Shown here piece after piece: positions 44,701-57,469 of a DNA stretch of 64,000 nucleotides. A program made the position numbers and the translations under genes. Positions within the stretch are counted from its first letter, which is position 1; each line of letters begins with the position of its first letter. Location of the stretch: positions 8,005,501 through 8,069,500 of the forward strand of contig NC_084936.1 in the NCBI RefSeq assembly GCF_958298935.1. Reading direction: 5' to 3'. The notes beneath the pieces were generated by a model. The model saw only the letters and a list, made by a program, of their open reading frames with translations. It did not search any database and had not been told where the DNA came from. The stretch comes from Phragmites australis (lineage: Eukaryota; Streptophyta; Magnoliopsida; Poales; Poaceae).

Positions 44701-45577
44701 TTTTGTTGTTAATTATTGTTTATGAGAACCGAGTAATAGCTTTATTGGTAGAGCCTCCAGTTGAGAGACCGCCCACTCGGACTCGAACCCAGGTGCTTGC
44801 AGATCGTGAGTACCTCCCAAAAGGGTTTGGTACTCCCCCTCTCTCAAGGCAAAAGCTAGTGGGACATCTTCTCCCTGTTGTGTTTTTTTTTTGGTTAATT
44901 ATTGTCTATTGTCTATGATCTTATCCACTATATGAAAGTCCACTAGCTGCACTTTCACAGGTACCATTCAGAGTCAGGTTGGCATACATTGATAGAAGTT
45001 ATTCTCGAGCACTACGGGCTTGAAGCCGATCAAGCTGCAGTCACATTTTTCGTTTGTCTGGTTCCAGTTGCCCTGGATGTATTCATAAAGTTTTGGGTAG
45101 GTCTAATTTATGCCTTTTCATAGTCAAACTAACAGGGACATGACACTATATTTTTAAAATTAGGCAGCATATTTTGTTTGTTGGTACCTCTTAAGTTTAT
45201 AAGAAGTTTCAGCCTTAGCTGTCCATTTCATAGGGTTTTTTTTTTCAATTCATGTTTCAGCAATTCACTAACATTTGTAATCATATTCACTAAAATTTTA
45301 GTAGCCTTTTCTATAAAGCAAAATTTGACTTTCTTTTTCTGAAGGGAAACAAAATTTCATTTTTTTTATTAATTGCTTCATTTATTAGTTACAACTTTTA
45401 TGGATGTAAAACCATGTTCCTGATGCTAATCTTCATGAATTTAATGAAAGTTTTACATTGTAATCTTAGTAAGATCAGCATAGTTACTTTTACTTTTCTA
45501 TGTTGCAGGTATACAAATACCTTCCAAGATTATCTCCTAGTGTGGGCAACATTTTGGATGAAATAAAGCGCCACTAG
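41710..45577 (+). CDS. DLDG1: CemA-like chloroplast envelope protein (DLDG1-type), 7 coding exons
   Basis: Coding exons are 41710-42306, 42597-42682, 42839-43012, 43181-43295, 43983-44080, 44961-45096 and 45509-45577: 1275 bp, 424 residues, all GT-AG with continuous phase. An in-frame ATG three codons later (41719) could also start. The basic, Ser/Arg-rich N-terminus looks like a plastid transit peptide. An acidic region follows, then four membrane segments near residues 200-225, 303-320, 338-356 and 383-402. The C-terminus [19 protein letters not shown] ... [23 protein letters not shown] is the signature of the CemA family. The Arabidopsis homologue DLDG1 sits in the chloroplast envelope and affects proton balance and non-photochemical quenching. 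The role here is inferred from that family. Introns 5 and 6 hold a Stowaway-like end and a SINE. Confidence 0.9.
43644..43925. mobile_element. Stowaway/mariner-type MITE, right end degraded (intron 5 of CemA-like gene)
   Basis: It starts CTCCCTCCAGTCTCTTTTAC after a TA dinucleotide, the classic grass Stowaway terminus, with the usual ACTTGTCG and GACA context. The interior matches the AT-rich style of the family, but no GGGAGTA right terminus is seen, so the end is estimated. Confidence 0.65.
44708..44909 (+). mobile_element. tRNA-derived SINE with 16-bp target duplication (intron 6 of CemA-like gene)
   Basis: The body, 44724-44893, has a Pol III A-box-like TTGGTAGAGCC (44745-44755) and a B-box-like ACTCGAACCC (44781-44790) at tRNA-like spacing, and ends in a T10 run (44883-44892). 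It is bounded by GTTAATTATTGTTTAT (44708-44723) and GTTAATTATTGTCTAT (44894-44909), a 15/16 direct repeat. A T-rich tail is known from rice p-SINE1. The family is not identified. Confidence 0.75.
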
Positions 45578-47540
45578 AGAATTTTTCCATCAGGTTTTAG
45601 TTTCTTTCATTAGGGAATCGCTTGGAAAATGTCACTTTCCAGGTATGTACTGACTTTGTATTGTTGACTCCTACTTGCTTTATTTTCAGTGTTTGAACAG
45701 TAAGTAGTGGAGAATTTATTCACTAATTGTTGTTCAAGGAGAATAAAAGAAGAAATTTAGTCCTGCAACAATAGGGATGCACATTTCTGTATGTTAAATT
45801 GTTGTCGGTTCATTTGGTAAGAAAATCAACAAAAGCAATTGGCAAATTGCAAGTTCCCTTTTCAATGGTGTGTTTGAGTTAATTATTTTCTCGATTCTTG
45901 CTTGAGATGATGAATACTTAACTTGTTCCAGCCACCCTAAGGCTTGATATTCTTGTACTGAGGGGGGAATCTATTTATATATTGCAGGTAACATTCAATG
46001 AATCATTTGGACTAGTATTTCTACTTTTCAACTCTTAAGGAACTCTTCTTCTGAAGGCCTTACTTATGATGCCTGCCTGGTCAGCAGCCAAGTATCAGGC
46101 TATTTGCCATGACTGGGAATTTCAGGAACCCGAACAAGTTCTTATCCTAAAAACTATGTCATATGAAAGATTCTGTGCTAGAGATACTCTCCGGGTGAAC
46201 AACAAGATTCTGCACCATAGATACCCAACAGGAAAATTCAGGTTCTTTTGATCTGATATTTATCAATGGCAAGCAATTTTGCTTTAGAAATTGTCACGTG
46301 TGGAGCCTTATATCGTTTCAATTTTGTGCTGTGCAACTTCTAAAGAAACTATTATATATGTACAAACAACTGATGTGCAGTGGCAACTTATTCGTCCTTG
46401 TGGCATTGAAATGCCATTACAGAAATTATCATTTACATTTTCTTGTTCCAGTGAATTCGATATGCCAGTTGATTTTTTTAACCCCCCTGTGCATGACTGA
46501 ATGACCTGCGTCTATCGTGGAATTTTTAAATTTCTCGTCTAGAAGGTTGAGATCTGTCTTGATTCAGGATGTTAAAAGCTACAAGTTCCATTTTCTAGAT
46601 GCTGAAGCTGACGAACAGGACCTGGATGTTGTTTCCTGTCTTTTCTTTAATTCTCAAGGTTTGTTTTGTAATTTTGGGTTGTACTGTTCCAGATTTTTAA
46701 TACCATCCCCACCCATTTCGCTAAAAAAAAGTTTCATATTCTAGAAACCAAAACGTATCAAGGTTTTGAGGCTTCGGAAAAGGAAGCGTATAAAGAGTTC
46801 CAGTATTCAGAGACCGGAACGTGCCAGTTTTAAAGTTTCATGCAAGTTCTAAAGCAAAAGCTTTAAGCATTCTGGGTTTCAAATGTTCATCTTGCGACAA
46901 AGTTTGATATCACAAGGATAAGATTCACGTTTCAAGTTTTTCTGTCCGAAAGAAAATTATCAAGTCTCAATCAAATTTCGATCAAGTTTCGACAAACTTA
47001 AAGTTTCCAGAAAAGCATGTTGGTTTTTTTTTTTTGTGTGTGAAACGAGAAACAAACAGGGGAAAATGTACTGAGCTTGCCTCCGGGTTTTCTTTTGGAG
47101 ATCTTGCATTAAGCTATTTTTTTCTCGCGTGCGAATTGACAACATCTAAATTATTAGCTACCCGTGCGAATGAAGCTCGAAAGGATATCGTTTCCTAGTT
47201 TATCATTTTTTTAACCATCTATAATCTTGCATTTCCTATTTGAATAAGAAAAAAAAATAGAGCATCAAGCAACTATACAAATTGAATTTCTCACTTTTCA
47301 ATATTTCTTGTTTACCTGTAAATAAGAAATTGAGTTTTGAAACATGGAAAAACAATAACAGCAAAATCCACACGCCTAATCAACAGCAGAATACACAAAT
47401 ACGTAGGCTACGCCAATGCTATCGGAGAAATACGCCTCCAGAAAACAAATCCGACGAGGAACAGAAATACGCCTCCACAGTAGTATAATCCTACTCGGCT
47501 ACTGCTACCTGCAGCTTTTGCAATCGGACCCCTCCCCAAA
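45578..47540. other. 3' region of CemA-like gene and spacer before RPN2
   Basis: The 3' UTR and polyadenylation region of the upstream gene lie in the first few hundred bases. Short ORFs at 46066-46744 have no recognised domain. 46740-47000 is rich in degenerate AAGTTTC-type repeats. No gene is supported. Confidence 0.4.
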
Positions 47541-47663
47541 CCCTTATATTTGCCTTCCGGCCCCCGCGGCTCCCCTCCTCCGCGATCTTCTTCTGCTCCA
47601 AGCAAGGAACCCACCCCGGCGACGAACAGGACGCGCACGCGAACCCGCGGCGGAGGAGAGGAT

Positions 47664-50600
47664 ATGGCGGCGGCGGCGGTGATGGTGAGCTCGGCGGGAT
47701 CGCTGCTGGCGATGCTGCAGGAGCCGGCGCCGGAGCTCAAGCTGCACGCGCTCGCCAGCCTCAACTCCCTCGTCCACGCCTTCTGGCCCGAGATCTCCAC
47801 CAGCGTCCCCGCCATGTGAGTTTCAGCGCCCTCCCCTTCCTCCCGCCGCGCGCGCTCCTAGAGAAGCGCACTCCCCTCCCCCTTTTCTCTAATTGCCGGC
47901 TCTACCGCCGCCGATGCCGCCGACTCGGGTTCGATTCGGCGCTTGTTTGACGGAACCCTAGGTTTGATCTGTTCGTCTTGAGGCCTTGGGAGGGCTTTGT
48001 GTGTGCGGTTTCTGTAATTGGTAACTGGAAACCTAGAATTTAGAGCGCAAAGTCGCGGCTTTCTTTGTTGCTGTGATTCATCTTCTCGAATTCATGGATA
48101 TCGTAGTGAAAAACAAATTGTGAACTTTCGCATTAGGGCTTGGTTTCGTGGAGGCTCCGATTTGGTGGCCGTTTTGGTCAGGCAAATTTCAGTGTTGAGC
48201 TGTCCGGAACCTGGAGGCTTGTGCGTGCGGTAGGATAATGTGCGTTGGGGAAAGGGGACTTACGAAAAAACTGAAATCGGAGTATTGGTCTGTCGGACTT
48301 ATCTTGTTTGATCTCTTCACACTTCAGCTATGAGGTGGATGGACATTGTTATGCTCATAAGCGGATGCACTGTTATTGTTTATTCTCTGCACGTCTTGGA
48401 GGAACTGTCGTATTTTAGATTGTGTTTGGACTGTGATGATATGATATGAATTAAATGTGGTAATTTTGGTTTTCAGGAGTTGTAACTTGTCACAAAATAA
48501 TACCGTTTCATATATTTACTGGTTACTGTGGGAGCTCTAATTTGCCCTTGGTTCTTTGCTTATCGATGCAATGGAACTGTCTAATTATATCGGAGAAAGG
48601 GACATTTCATGTAAATGTTATGACGATTGGTTTCTTTTTCCTGGGAATTATCTTTGTATTAGAAGAGCTTGTCTGATTATCAAGCTTGATGGAATTTGGC
48701 TGCTGCAGTTGATGTGCATGGACCTAAATATTTTCTCTTAATCCTGGTGACTTGTAAAAAGCTTCAACAATCAGTGTTCGCTTGTGTTAGTGCTTTGCTT
48801 TGTGCTTGTATTTTCCATAATTTGTTTCTTGCTGCTTCATGTAGTGAGAGTTTGTATGAAGACGAGGAGTTTGACCAGAGGCAGCTCGCAGCAGTGGTTG
48901 CTTCTAAGGTGTTTTTCTACTTGGGCGAGCTAAATGATGCTCTGTCATATGCACTTGGCGCTGGGCCCCTATTCGATGTCTTTGATGATTCTGATTACGC
49001 TCAAACACTTTTAGGTGAGAGATTGCCTGAATTATGATTAAGTTTCCGAGTGCCACTGTTAAAAATACTGTGTTCATGTTACCTTTTTTTCATTTCTTTC
49101 TTCAGCAAAAGCTTTAGATGAATATTCTACCATCCGATCGAAGGCCTCTAAAGCTACAGAGGAAGAAGAAACGATGGATCCAAGATTGGAGGCCATTGTG
49201 GAAAGAATGCTGGACAAGTATGATAGTTTGCTAATTAAGTCATTATCTATTGTTTTCTGGTTTGTCACAAATGCAATGCTGATCTCACAAATACTTTGTT
49301 GTCTTTCAGGTGCATTCTTGATGGAAAATATCAACAGGCCATGGGTATGGCTGTTGAATGCAGGAGACTGGATAAGCTGGAGGGAGCAGTTTCTCAATGT
49401 GATAATCTTCATGGAGCTCTTTCGTATTGCATCAATCTGTCTCACCAATATGTTCATCATCGTGAATATCGATTTGAGGTAAGGGCATGTTTTGGCTGAT
49501 TTTCTGATTGGGATTGTTATTGGCACATAACTACTATTGTGCACAAAGTATTAGAAGATCATCTAGTGATCCAACACTTCGTGTTTCTGTCTTTCCAGAT
49601 TCTACAACGTCTTGTCAAAATATACCAGACATTGATAAATCCGGATCTTTTAAGCATTTGCCAATGTCTTATGTTCTTGGGTGAGCCTGAAACTGTTGCA
49701 AGTATCTTGGACAAGCTGCTTTCTGGAAACAAGGTATGCACTACTTTTTTTTGGGCCAAAACAGATAGCTCTATTTCATCTGCATCATTAATTTGAATTT
49801 TACTGGACAGTATGTTCAGTTTGCTGATTGATTCAGTTTTTGACCAAAAACCTTGTGTTCATTTGCCAGGATGATGCTCTCCTAGCATTCCAAATTGCTT
49901 TCGATCTTGTTGAAAATGAAAATCAGGCTTTCCTCTTGAATGTGCGGAACCACCTTGATGCACTTCGTTCGCGTGCTTCTGCCAGTACTGACCTTGACAG
50001 CAGGCCAGGTTTACCAAGTGATCAAACTGCAAATGCTGCTAACGAACCATCTGGGGATGTTCAGATGAGAGACGATGTTACCATGCCAAATGGCAGTGCT
50101 CTCACTGTGGATCCAAATGAAGTAGCATATGCTGATAGGCTGACAAAAATTAAGGGTATACTATCGGGGGAGACATCTATTCAGTTGACATTACAGTTTC
50201 TGTACAGCCATAATAGGTAAAGTGATATGATCTGACTGAATTATAATAGCTGAGCTTTGTTTTAGTTTTATGTCCTATATTTATTTTATTTTTTATTCAA
50301 CAGGTCTGATCTTTTAATTCTGAAGACTATAAAGCAAGCTGTGGAAACGAGGAACAGTGTTTGTCACAGTGCAACAATATGCTCCAATGCAATCATGCAT
50401 GCAGGAACAACAGTAGATACCTTCCTCAGAGAAAACTTGGTATGATTTATTCACACATTTTGTACTTGATGTTACCCATGTCTAGCATCTTTGTTTCTGT
50501 AGTTTGCTGTGATTGTAATGTCGTTACATTTTCTCATCTTGGTTTGTATTACAGGAATGGTTAAGTAGGGCAACCAACTGGGCAAAGTTCAGCGCCACTG

Positions 50601-52965
50601 CTGGACTAGGTGTCATTCATAGGGGCCATCTTCAACAAGGCCGAGCTTTGATGGCCCCTTACCTACCTCAGAATGGTGCTGTTGGTGGTGGTTCTCCATA
50701 CTCAGAAGGAGGTGCCCTCTATGCTCTTGGTTTGATTCATGCCAACCATGGTGAAGGAATCAAACAGTTTCTTCGTGAGAGTCTTCGCAACGCCAGTTCC
50801 GAGGTACTATTCCAGGCCCACGTTCCCTTTATATTGTTTTGGGGTTGAGAATTTTGGCCTTCTTTCATATAGTTGTATTCTAACTTTGGATCATAACACA
50901 GGTGGTCCAGCATGGTGCTTGTTTGGGACTTGGGCTTGCAGCTTTGGGCACAGCAGACGAGGAAATATGCGAGGACATAAAGAATGTTCTATACACGGAT
51001 AGTGCTGTGGCTGGTGAAGCAGCTGGTATTGGCATGGGCTTGCTTATGGTTGGTACGGCCAGTGAGAAGGCCACGGAGATGCTTGCCTATGCTCATGATA
51101 CACAACATGAGAAAATTATTAGGTATTTATTTTTTTTATTGTGACAATAGGATGTCTTTTGACAGACAAGATCTTAACTCTTAATAATGTAATCAATTAC
51201 ATGATATTTATTTTCTCGAGATGATAAAGATGTTCCTGTTCTGATACACTCTTTTCCTCACTCTCCAGGGGCTTGTCACTTGGAATTGCATTGACGGTAT
51301 ATGGCAGGGAAGAGGAAGCTGACACCTTGATTGAACAAATGACTAGAGATCAAGATCCCATACTTCGTTATGGTGGTATGTACGCATTGGCTCTAGCATA
51401 CAGGGGAACTGCAAATAACAAAGCTATCCACCAGCTTCTGCATTTTGCTGTGTCGGATGTGAGCGACGATGTGCGAAGGACTGCAGTATTGGCTCTTGGC
51501 TTTGTCCTGTACAATGAGCCTGAGCAGGTTGGTTTTACCTCTTTTTTCATTTGATTCAACTTGTGCATTAGAAGCAAATTAGAAGGTTGCTTATTCCATG
51601 TCTGACTTAACTACAATTGTGATCAAATGCAGACACCCAGAATCGTGTCCCTGCTATCGGAATCATACAATCCACATGTCCGTTATGGTGCAGCTCTAGC
51701 AGTTGGAATCTCCTGTGCCGGAACAGGATTAAGTGAAGCCATCTCCTTACTGGAGCCTCTTATGTCAGATGTTGTTGACTTTGTACGCCAGGGTGCTCTC
51801 ATTGCCATGGCAATGGTCATGATCCAGACCAATGAATCTTATGATTCACGTGTTGGAACATTCAGACGTCAGTTGGAAAAGATCATTCTTGACAAGCATG
51901 AGGATACCATGAGCAAAATGGGTGCCATACTGGCTTCCGGTATTCTCGATGCTGGTGGCAGGAATGTCACCATCAAGCTTAAGTCAAGGTCAAAGCATGA
52001 CAAGCTCACTGCTGTTGTCGGCCTCGCTGTTTTCACGCAGTTCTGGTATTGGTACCCGCTCACCTATTTCATCAGCCTTGCCTTCTCTCCGACGGCTCTC
52101 ATTGGCCTCAACTCTGATCTGAAAGTGCCAAAGTTTGAGTTCCTGTCGAACGCCAAGCCATCACTGTTCGACTACCCCAAGTCGACAACTCAGCAGGCTA
52201 CGACTGCATCAGTCAAGGTGCCGACGGCCATCTTGTCAACGTATGCCAAGGCAAAATCTAGGGCAAAGAAGGAAGCGGAGAGCAAAGCCCAGGAGAAGGC
52301 AGCGGCACCTTCAAGTGAAGACGCTTCTGCTGCTTCTACCTCCATGCAGGTAAGAATTGCATGATTGTTCAATGGATTGTTCCTTCATTTCTACCTAGTA
52401 AAAATGACAAACAAAAAGTGTATTTTTTATTGTTCACTATTGAATGTTATGGGTTTATTTCGACTTTTTGAGGCATTGTGTTGTTGCTCCATAAGCCATC
52501 TAGCCCTGGTTATCTGCTATATATAGCAGTAGTTTCCAAGTTGAACTAACTGCTTGCTTCACTTGATTACGATCTCTTCGATTTGTATCCAACTGCTCAT
52601 GACACTGACACATGCCTCATCTGTGAACCCAGGTTGACGGTGCTGCAGAGAAGAAAGCCCCTGAACCAGAGCCGACGTTCCAGATCCTGACGAACCCGGC
52701 CCGGGTCGTCCCGGCCCAGGAGAAGTTCATAAAGTTCCTGCAAGGCAGCAGATACGAACCGGTGAAGGCTGCGCCCTCTGGGTTCGTCCTTCTACGGGAC
52801 CTCAAGCCCACCGAGGCCGAGGAGCTAGTCGCCACCGACGCCCCATCAACCGCAGCGACCAACGCCAGCGCCGCGCCTGCACCCAGCGAGCAAGGCTCTG
52901 GCTCAGCTGCCATGGCCGTCGACGAGGAGCCCCAGCCTCCCCAACCGTTCGAGTACACCTCGTGA
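47664..52965 (+). CDS. RPN2: 26S proteasome non-ATPase regulatory subunit 1 (RPN2), 12 exons
   Basis: Exons: 47664-47815, 48845-49014, 49106-49217, 49310-49478, 49599-49733, 49870-50216, 50304-50439, 50555-50803, 50902-51122, 51269-51527, 51633-52349 and 52633-52965. All introns are GT-AG with consistent phase, giving 3000 bp and 999 residues, the usual size. RPN2 is a scaffold of the proteasome base; with RPN1 it holds the ATPase ring and helps dock RPN13. The N-terminal helical region ([20 protein letters not shown]) is followed by the toroid of PC repeats between about residues 440 and 800 ([83 protein letters not shown]). Then come [18 protein letters not shown], a Lys/Glu-rich linker, and a C-terminus ending in FEYTS. 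A TTATATTT box at 47544-47551 is a possible TATA. The gene looks intact. Confidence 0.97.
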
Positions 52966-53789
52966 TGATGATCCCTGGATCCGTATGGGCTGTTTCTAAC
53001 TTTGTATCGGTGGCGGGGAAACCTCAATGTTTCACTAATTCATTTGTTTAACTTGATTATTTTTCTGGGACATTTATCACGTGGGAGTATAATATAATGT
53101 TTGCTGAATTTTCGCCTGGAAAAGAGGGTGGATTTGGGTCACGATCCAACGATAACAGCCTGTTGGGCAGCTGAGCACCAGCCAATGATAAATTCGAACC
53201 GAACGGCACTTTATTTACTCGTAAATTTTGCAAGCCTTTGGCAAAATCTTGCGCTCAAGAGCGATAAAAAAAATAAAAAATGAACTAGACGGCAAAGCTT
53301 CCCCATCCCAGCTATATGCATCGCGTGTTGTTTGGAATACATGAATTTTGCACCAACTTTTGTCATTGAGAACACATGAATCTCACAAGACTTTTTGTTG
53401 GACAATTGTTTGGTCGGAACAATATCATGAGCGTTGTTCACTAGTCATGAGACTAGCACCTCCCTGTACGCTTTTCTAACGAGTGCGTGTGCTGCCAAGT
53501 AAGGCAAGTAGGCGCTTTCTTTTTATATATTTCCACATTCTGACGGATGGCAAACGTAAGTATAATTTAGGGGCACTGATATATTTTATGAAATTCACAG
53601 ATCATTATTTATTATTTAAGTTATCTTTAGAACTTCTTAACAAGTAAATTTCATAAAATTACACTAGTTTTATCAAGATTATCACCAACACAAGGTTGCA
53701 TTTGACAGCGAGAAACGCTTTTCATTCTTTCCAGAACAGAAGAATCCATGTTAAACACGTAGTTTAGTTTTGATTCTTTCAAAAACCAA
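52966..53789. other. RPN2 3' UTR and spacer
   Basis: The 3' UTR of RPN2 follows the TGA directly. No other gene is seen. Confidence 0.5.
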
Positions 53790-54015
53790 GAGAAACGTTT
53801 CTATTTTTTACTATAAAGAGAATCGCTCAAAATAGTATTTCTCACTAGATTCACTCTCCCCTCTTACATACAATCTTCAAGAATCTGAGTGTGCAAATCG
53901 ATTATGATTCATCATCAAAATGTTTTCTTTTTTCGGCAAAAAAGAAACGTTTCTATGAGGAATCATAGTCGATTTGCACACTTGAATTTTATAGTAAAAA
54001 ATAGAAATGTTTCCT
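53790..54015. repeat. Imperfect inverted repeat, foldback-like
   Basis: AGTGTGCAAATCGATTATGA (53887-53906) pairs with the inverse of the stretch 53959-53982, and GAAACGTTTCTATTTTTTAC (from about 53792) pairs with the stretch ending near 54014. The spacing differs between arms by an indel. The sequence just beyond, ending CCAAACGAGCCC near 54074, resembles a DNA-transposon terminus, so this may be a decayed MITE. Confidence 0.5.
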
Positions 54016-54218
54016 AGAAGAAATCAAAATTGAAAAGTTTTTATGAGAATCCGGAAGCATACCAAACGAGCCCTTAAGCTCCTAAGATGACATCTGACTA
54101 ATTACGATGGATGATTCTATTATGCTATGCATCATGAGATGGAAACGGTGATCTCAAAGTTTGTAACAGAAGGACGGGAATGTTGAGCGTCGGGGATGAA
54201 TCTAGAGCATATAAAATA

Positions 54219-54360
54219 GGGTTAATTTCTTATATGCCATTGGAATAAAACTTTTATCCGATGTCTGTCATTGTTAAATCTGATATCCCTTTAATATCAC
54301 TGATTTAAAACTTTTATAATCCCTTAAATATCACTGGCAATGACATATAAAGAATTAATC
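54219..54360. mobile_element. Small MULE-like MITE with 10-bp target duplication
   Basis: The terminal repeats GGGTTAATTTCTTATATGCC and (inverse right end) GATTAATTCTTTATATGTC enclose 142 bp. ATATAAAATA is repeated directly at 54209-54218 and 54361-54370; the match extends to 12 bp if one base on each side is counted. No coding capacity. Confidence 0.7.
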
Positions 54361-54539
54361 ATATAAAATAGCGCCCACCATTCCTGCTAAATCCTAGGCC
54401 ATCTGCTCCTCTGCACAAACGTGGCTAGTTGCTATGGTAATGTCCACGAGGTATGGTTGTATCGCATCCCCACTCAACCGTGACTACTCATGTCGTTGCC
54501 ACCCATATCGATCGCACAGTTGCCAAACCCATGGTTATT

Positions 54540-55110
54540 GATGCCACTAATTACTGCCAGATGTTACAGTTCAAGGTAGGGCAAATGGACGACCTGAGCT
54601 CGAGCGAGCATGCATGAGTACGCTCGGCACGAGTTGGAGCCTCGAGCGAGCCTAGATTGGACTTCAAGCTTGGAGCTAGGCTCAAGCTCGATCAGTCAAC
54701 ATTAAGCTTAACATGACCGAACCACTCGAGCTCAACTCGTTAAGCTTGAAAAGCTTAATAGGCGTAGGCTCAAGCTCGTTTAGTTTGAGAACCAGTCGAA
54801 GCTCGGTTGGTCAGCCGCTCGGATGTGAGCGTTATCATTGGATTCGATCGTTGAGATCAAACTCGGGTCTCTCCTAGGAGTTATGCACACATATAAGTGC
54901 CAAGTAGAATATGTGTACTTGTATATTGAAAATCTAAAGTTCTCTAATGTACTTTTAATGTGTGGTTAGAATATGTATATATATGCATAAGTAAGGTGTG
55001 TGAGTCATGTGCGTATTTGGTTGTACGTTAGATTAAAAAAAACTCGCTTAGTTTATTGTTCTAATTAAGCTCAAATCAAACGTAGGACAAGCCCAGTTCA
55101 AGTAGCTCGA
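54540..55110. other. GAGCTCGAGC/AAGCTC-rich low-complexity region
   Basis: Many short dyads of the AAGCTCGAG and GAGCTCGAGC type recur over about 300 bp. It resembles the internal repeats of dispersed plant elements, but no boundaries or target duplications were found. No gene is seen. Confidence 0.35.
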
Positions 55111-55569
55111 GTTTTTTGCCCCTTTTTTTACCAGCAGAGAAAAAAAAGGAACTAAACACGTTACCTCGTCGTCGCGTTGCCGGCCGGCATCCGGAGGAGA
55201 TGCATTGGCTTGTCGTCTGACTCACTAGAACACAGTAATAATTGTTCTTCTAGTCCTGCCGTTCTAGAACATACGCTGGACGGGCCATTTGTCTCGTCGC
55301 TCCGGCCTTCCCTTTCGGGCGGTCAAAGCAGCAGCTGATGCCCCGAGGCGCGTGCCGTTGGGCCCACGCGACAGTGCCCTGCGGACAACGTAAGCGACCG
55401 GCAGTCTGGCCCACCTCGCAAATATCGCACGCACACCTCTCGTCAGTCCTCTGCTCCCTTCTGTTCTGTTCTCTTCTCTGCTTACATTTTTGCGCCTGGC
55501 CCCCTCACTTTCAGATGAATGTTGCATAGGGATTCTTCTATGGAGCAGCACTTTATACAAAATACCGTT

Positions 55570-55815
55570 CAGAAATAGTATACGTATTTTTTTACTCGAT
55601 CTTCGAAGTTAGATTTAGACTAAGATTTTCTCATAAAATATATTATTTATAGCTACAAAACATATATAGTGTGAAATTATTTTGAATTACGAACCTGGTT
55701 GTATAATTTTTATATACCAAACATTCTTATAATTTGATTAATGTTAGTCAAAGTATACAAAGTTTAATTTTTTTTCAAAAAATATACCATTTATAAACGG
55801 ATAGAGTACGTAGTA
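55570..55815. mobile_element. Degenerate mariner/Stowaway-like relic
   Basis: Internal sequence such as GTCAAAGTATACAAAGTTTA and a right end ATTTATAAACGGATAGAGTA match the pattern of grass mariner-type MITEs that end in GGAGGGAGTA. The left terminus is not clear. Confidence 0.45.
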
Positions 55816-56606
55816 GTAGTTTGATTGGAAACGGTACCAGTAGGCTCATTTAACAGTCTTGACACGCATTCTGATCCAATATACATGTTGTTTAATCTAT
55901 AATACTCTATACATATGGTTAGAGCATCCGACTTTAAAAAACTGATCATTTAGATTATTAAAGGATAAAATCTATTTTACACCACTAAAATATTGCAAAA
56001 GTCTAACTTTCATCATCAAACTATAAAACCGGATAACAAATATCCCCAAGTTATTCAAACCAGATAAATGACCTCATGCCATTTTCACCCCGGTTTTGGT
56101 CCGAGCTAGTGGTGGTTTTAACATGTCATCTGTTGACATGGACGCCACGGTGAACCTCGATGCAACATGATAATAAAATTTAAAATAGAGCAAACAATTA
56201 TGTTTCAAACCTCTGTGTCATGGTTTCATTCTTTCTCTCGGCCCTCCCTAACCTCTGATGGCAACAAGGTTGCAACCAATGGATCACCCTTTTTTCCCCT
56301 CCCCCTCCTCTTGACAATGTGTGTTGAGGATAAGGTTGCTTTCATATCGGTGTGGCACATCGTGTTAACTTATACGACATTCACAACATGATTTAGAACG
56401 GGCATTAGAGTGAGATGGGCTTGCCTACAGTTAAAAGGACAGCAACAACAGCAAAGTAGATTAGGCATGGGTCTCCAATTCAATGGTAGCAGCGACAAAT
56501 TCTTCATGTCTTCTCCAAGTTTGGGTGCATTGATTCGCTAGCACCGTGATTCCTTTTCCTTGGTTGCCTTGGTGTGCTATGCTGTGTTGTATGTACTTAG
56601 CCTTAA
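55816..56606. other. Spacer without recognised gene
   Basis: AT-rich, with no domain-bearing ORF. It contains short stretches similar in style to dispersed repeats. Confidence 0.4.
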
Positions 56607-56956
56607 GGTAGTATTTGGTTTGTGGGATAGGATGGGATGGAGTGGATCTATCCTGTTTTTGAACTGTTTAGATGGAGAACAATGAGATGGAATGGTTTGA
56701 ATCAGAGAATATTCTTTAAAGATTCGAGATGAAGCTATTCCAATAAATGGTGGAGCGCAGCCATCCCGTTTTTGAGCTGTTTGGATGGAGAGCAGTGAGA
56801 TGGAATGATTCAGAATTAGGGAATATTTTTTTAAAGATTTGGGATGAAGCCATTCCAAAAAATGGTGGAGCGCAGTCATCCCACTTCGAACGCGATATTG
56901 ACGGTGAGTCTAAAATATAAAATAGACTCGTTTCATCCTACCGACCAAACAATATC
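56607..56956. mobile_element. MITE with internal 113-bp tandem duplication
   Basis: The ends GGTAGTATTTGGTTTGTGGG and (inverse right) GATATTGTTTGGTCGGTAGG form imperfect terminal repeats of Tourist-like type. Inside, units beginning at 56651 and 56764 are direct repeats (TTTTTGAACTGTTTAGATGG against TTTTTGAGCTGTTTGGATGG) with about 85-90% similarity by eye. Confidence 0.65.
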
Positions 56957-57469
56957 TATATATAAATAAAATTTCTCATCTTCAAATATATAAATAAAAT
57001 CATCACATTTCATCTCACTCTTCAACACGCTTTGCAGGCCTAGAGTTTGGGTATAGTATGGTATGGTTGCTTGAGTCATCTTACCTTAGAGGTGCTAAGG
57101 ACATTCCTGTCATTCAAAGTCTGTTTCATGTATCTTTGCTTATCTCTGCAACAAATTTTTGTGATTATTCGTAGTAAAACATAAGAGGGCCCCGAGAAAA
57201 AAAATAGCAATACAACCCTATTTAGGAGGAAAGGTCCAGAATAGACAAAAAAAAAACTCTAGAGTTTCCATGGCCATGGAATGTTTCCGAATGCTACAAT
57301 TCTTTGGCTCGTTTGGTGTGAAAATAAACGGTTTTCACCTTCTTTCTTGTGGTGGCAACAAAACTACGAAATACGTAACCTTTTCTTTTCCCTCCTCAGG
57401 GCTCTAAGTGCAAAAGGACACGCTTCCTGTCTGGTGGGCACGGGCAGTTTGGTGGAGGGGAACCCATCC

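Noticed and set aside
44745..44790. A tRNA gene
   Set aside because: A- and B-box-like motifs are present but the stretch does not form acceptor, anticodon and T arms I can pair; flanking duplications and the T tail fit a SINE.
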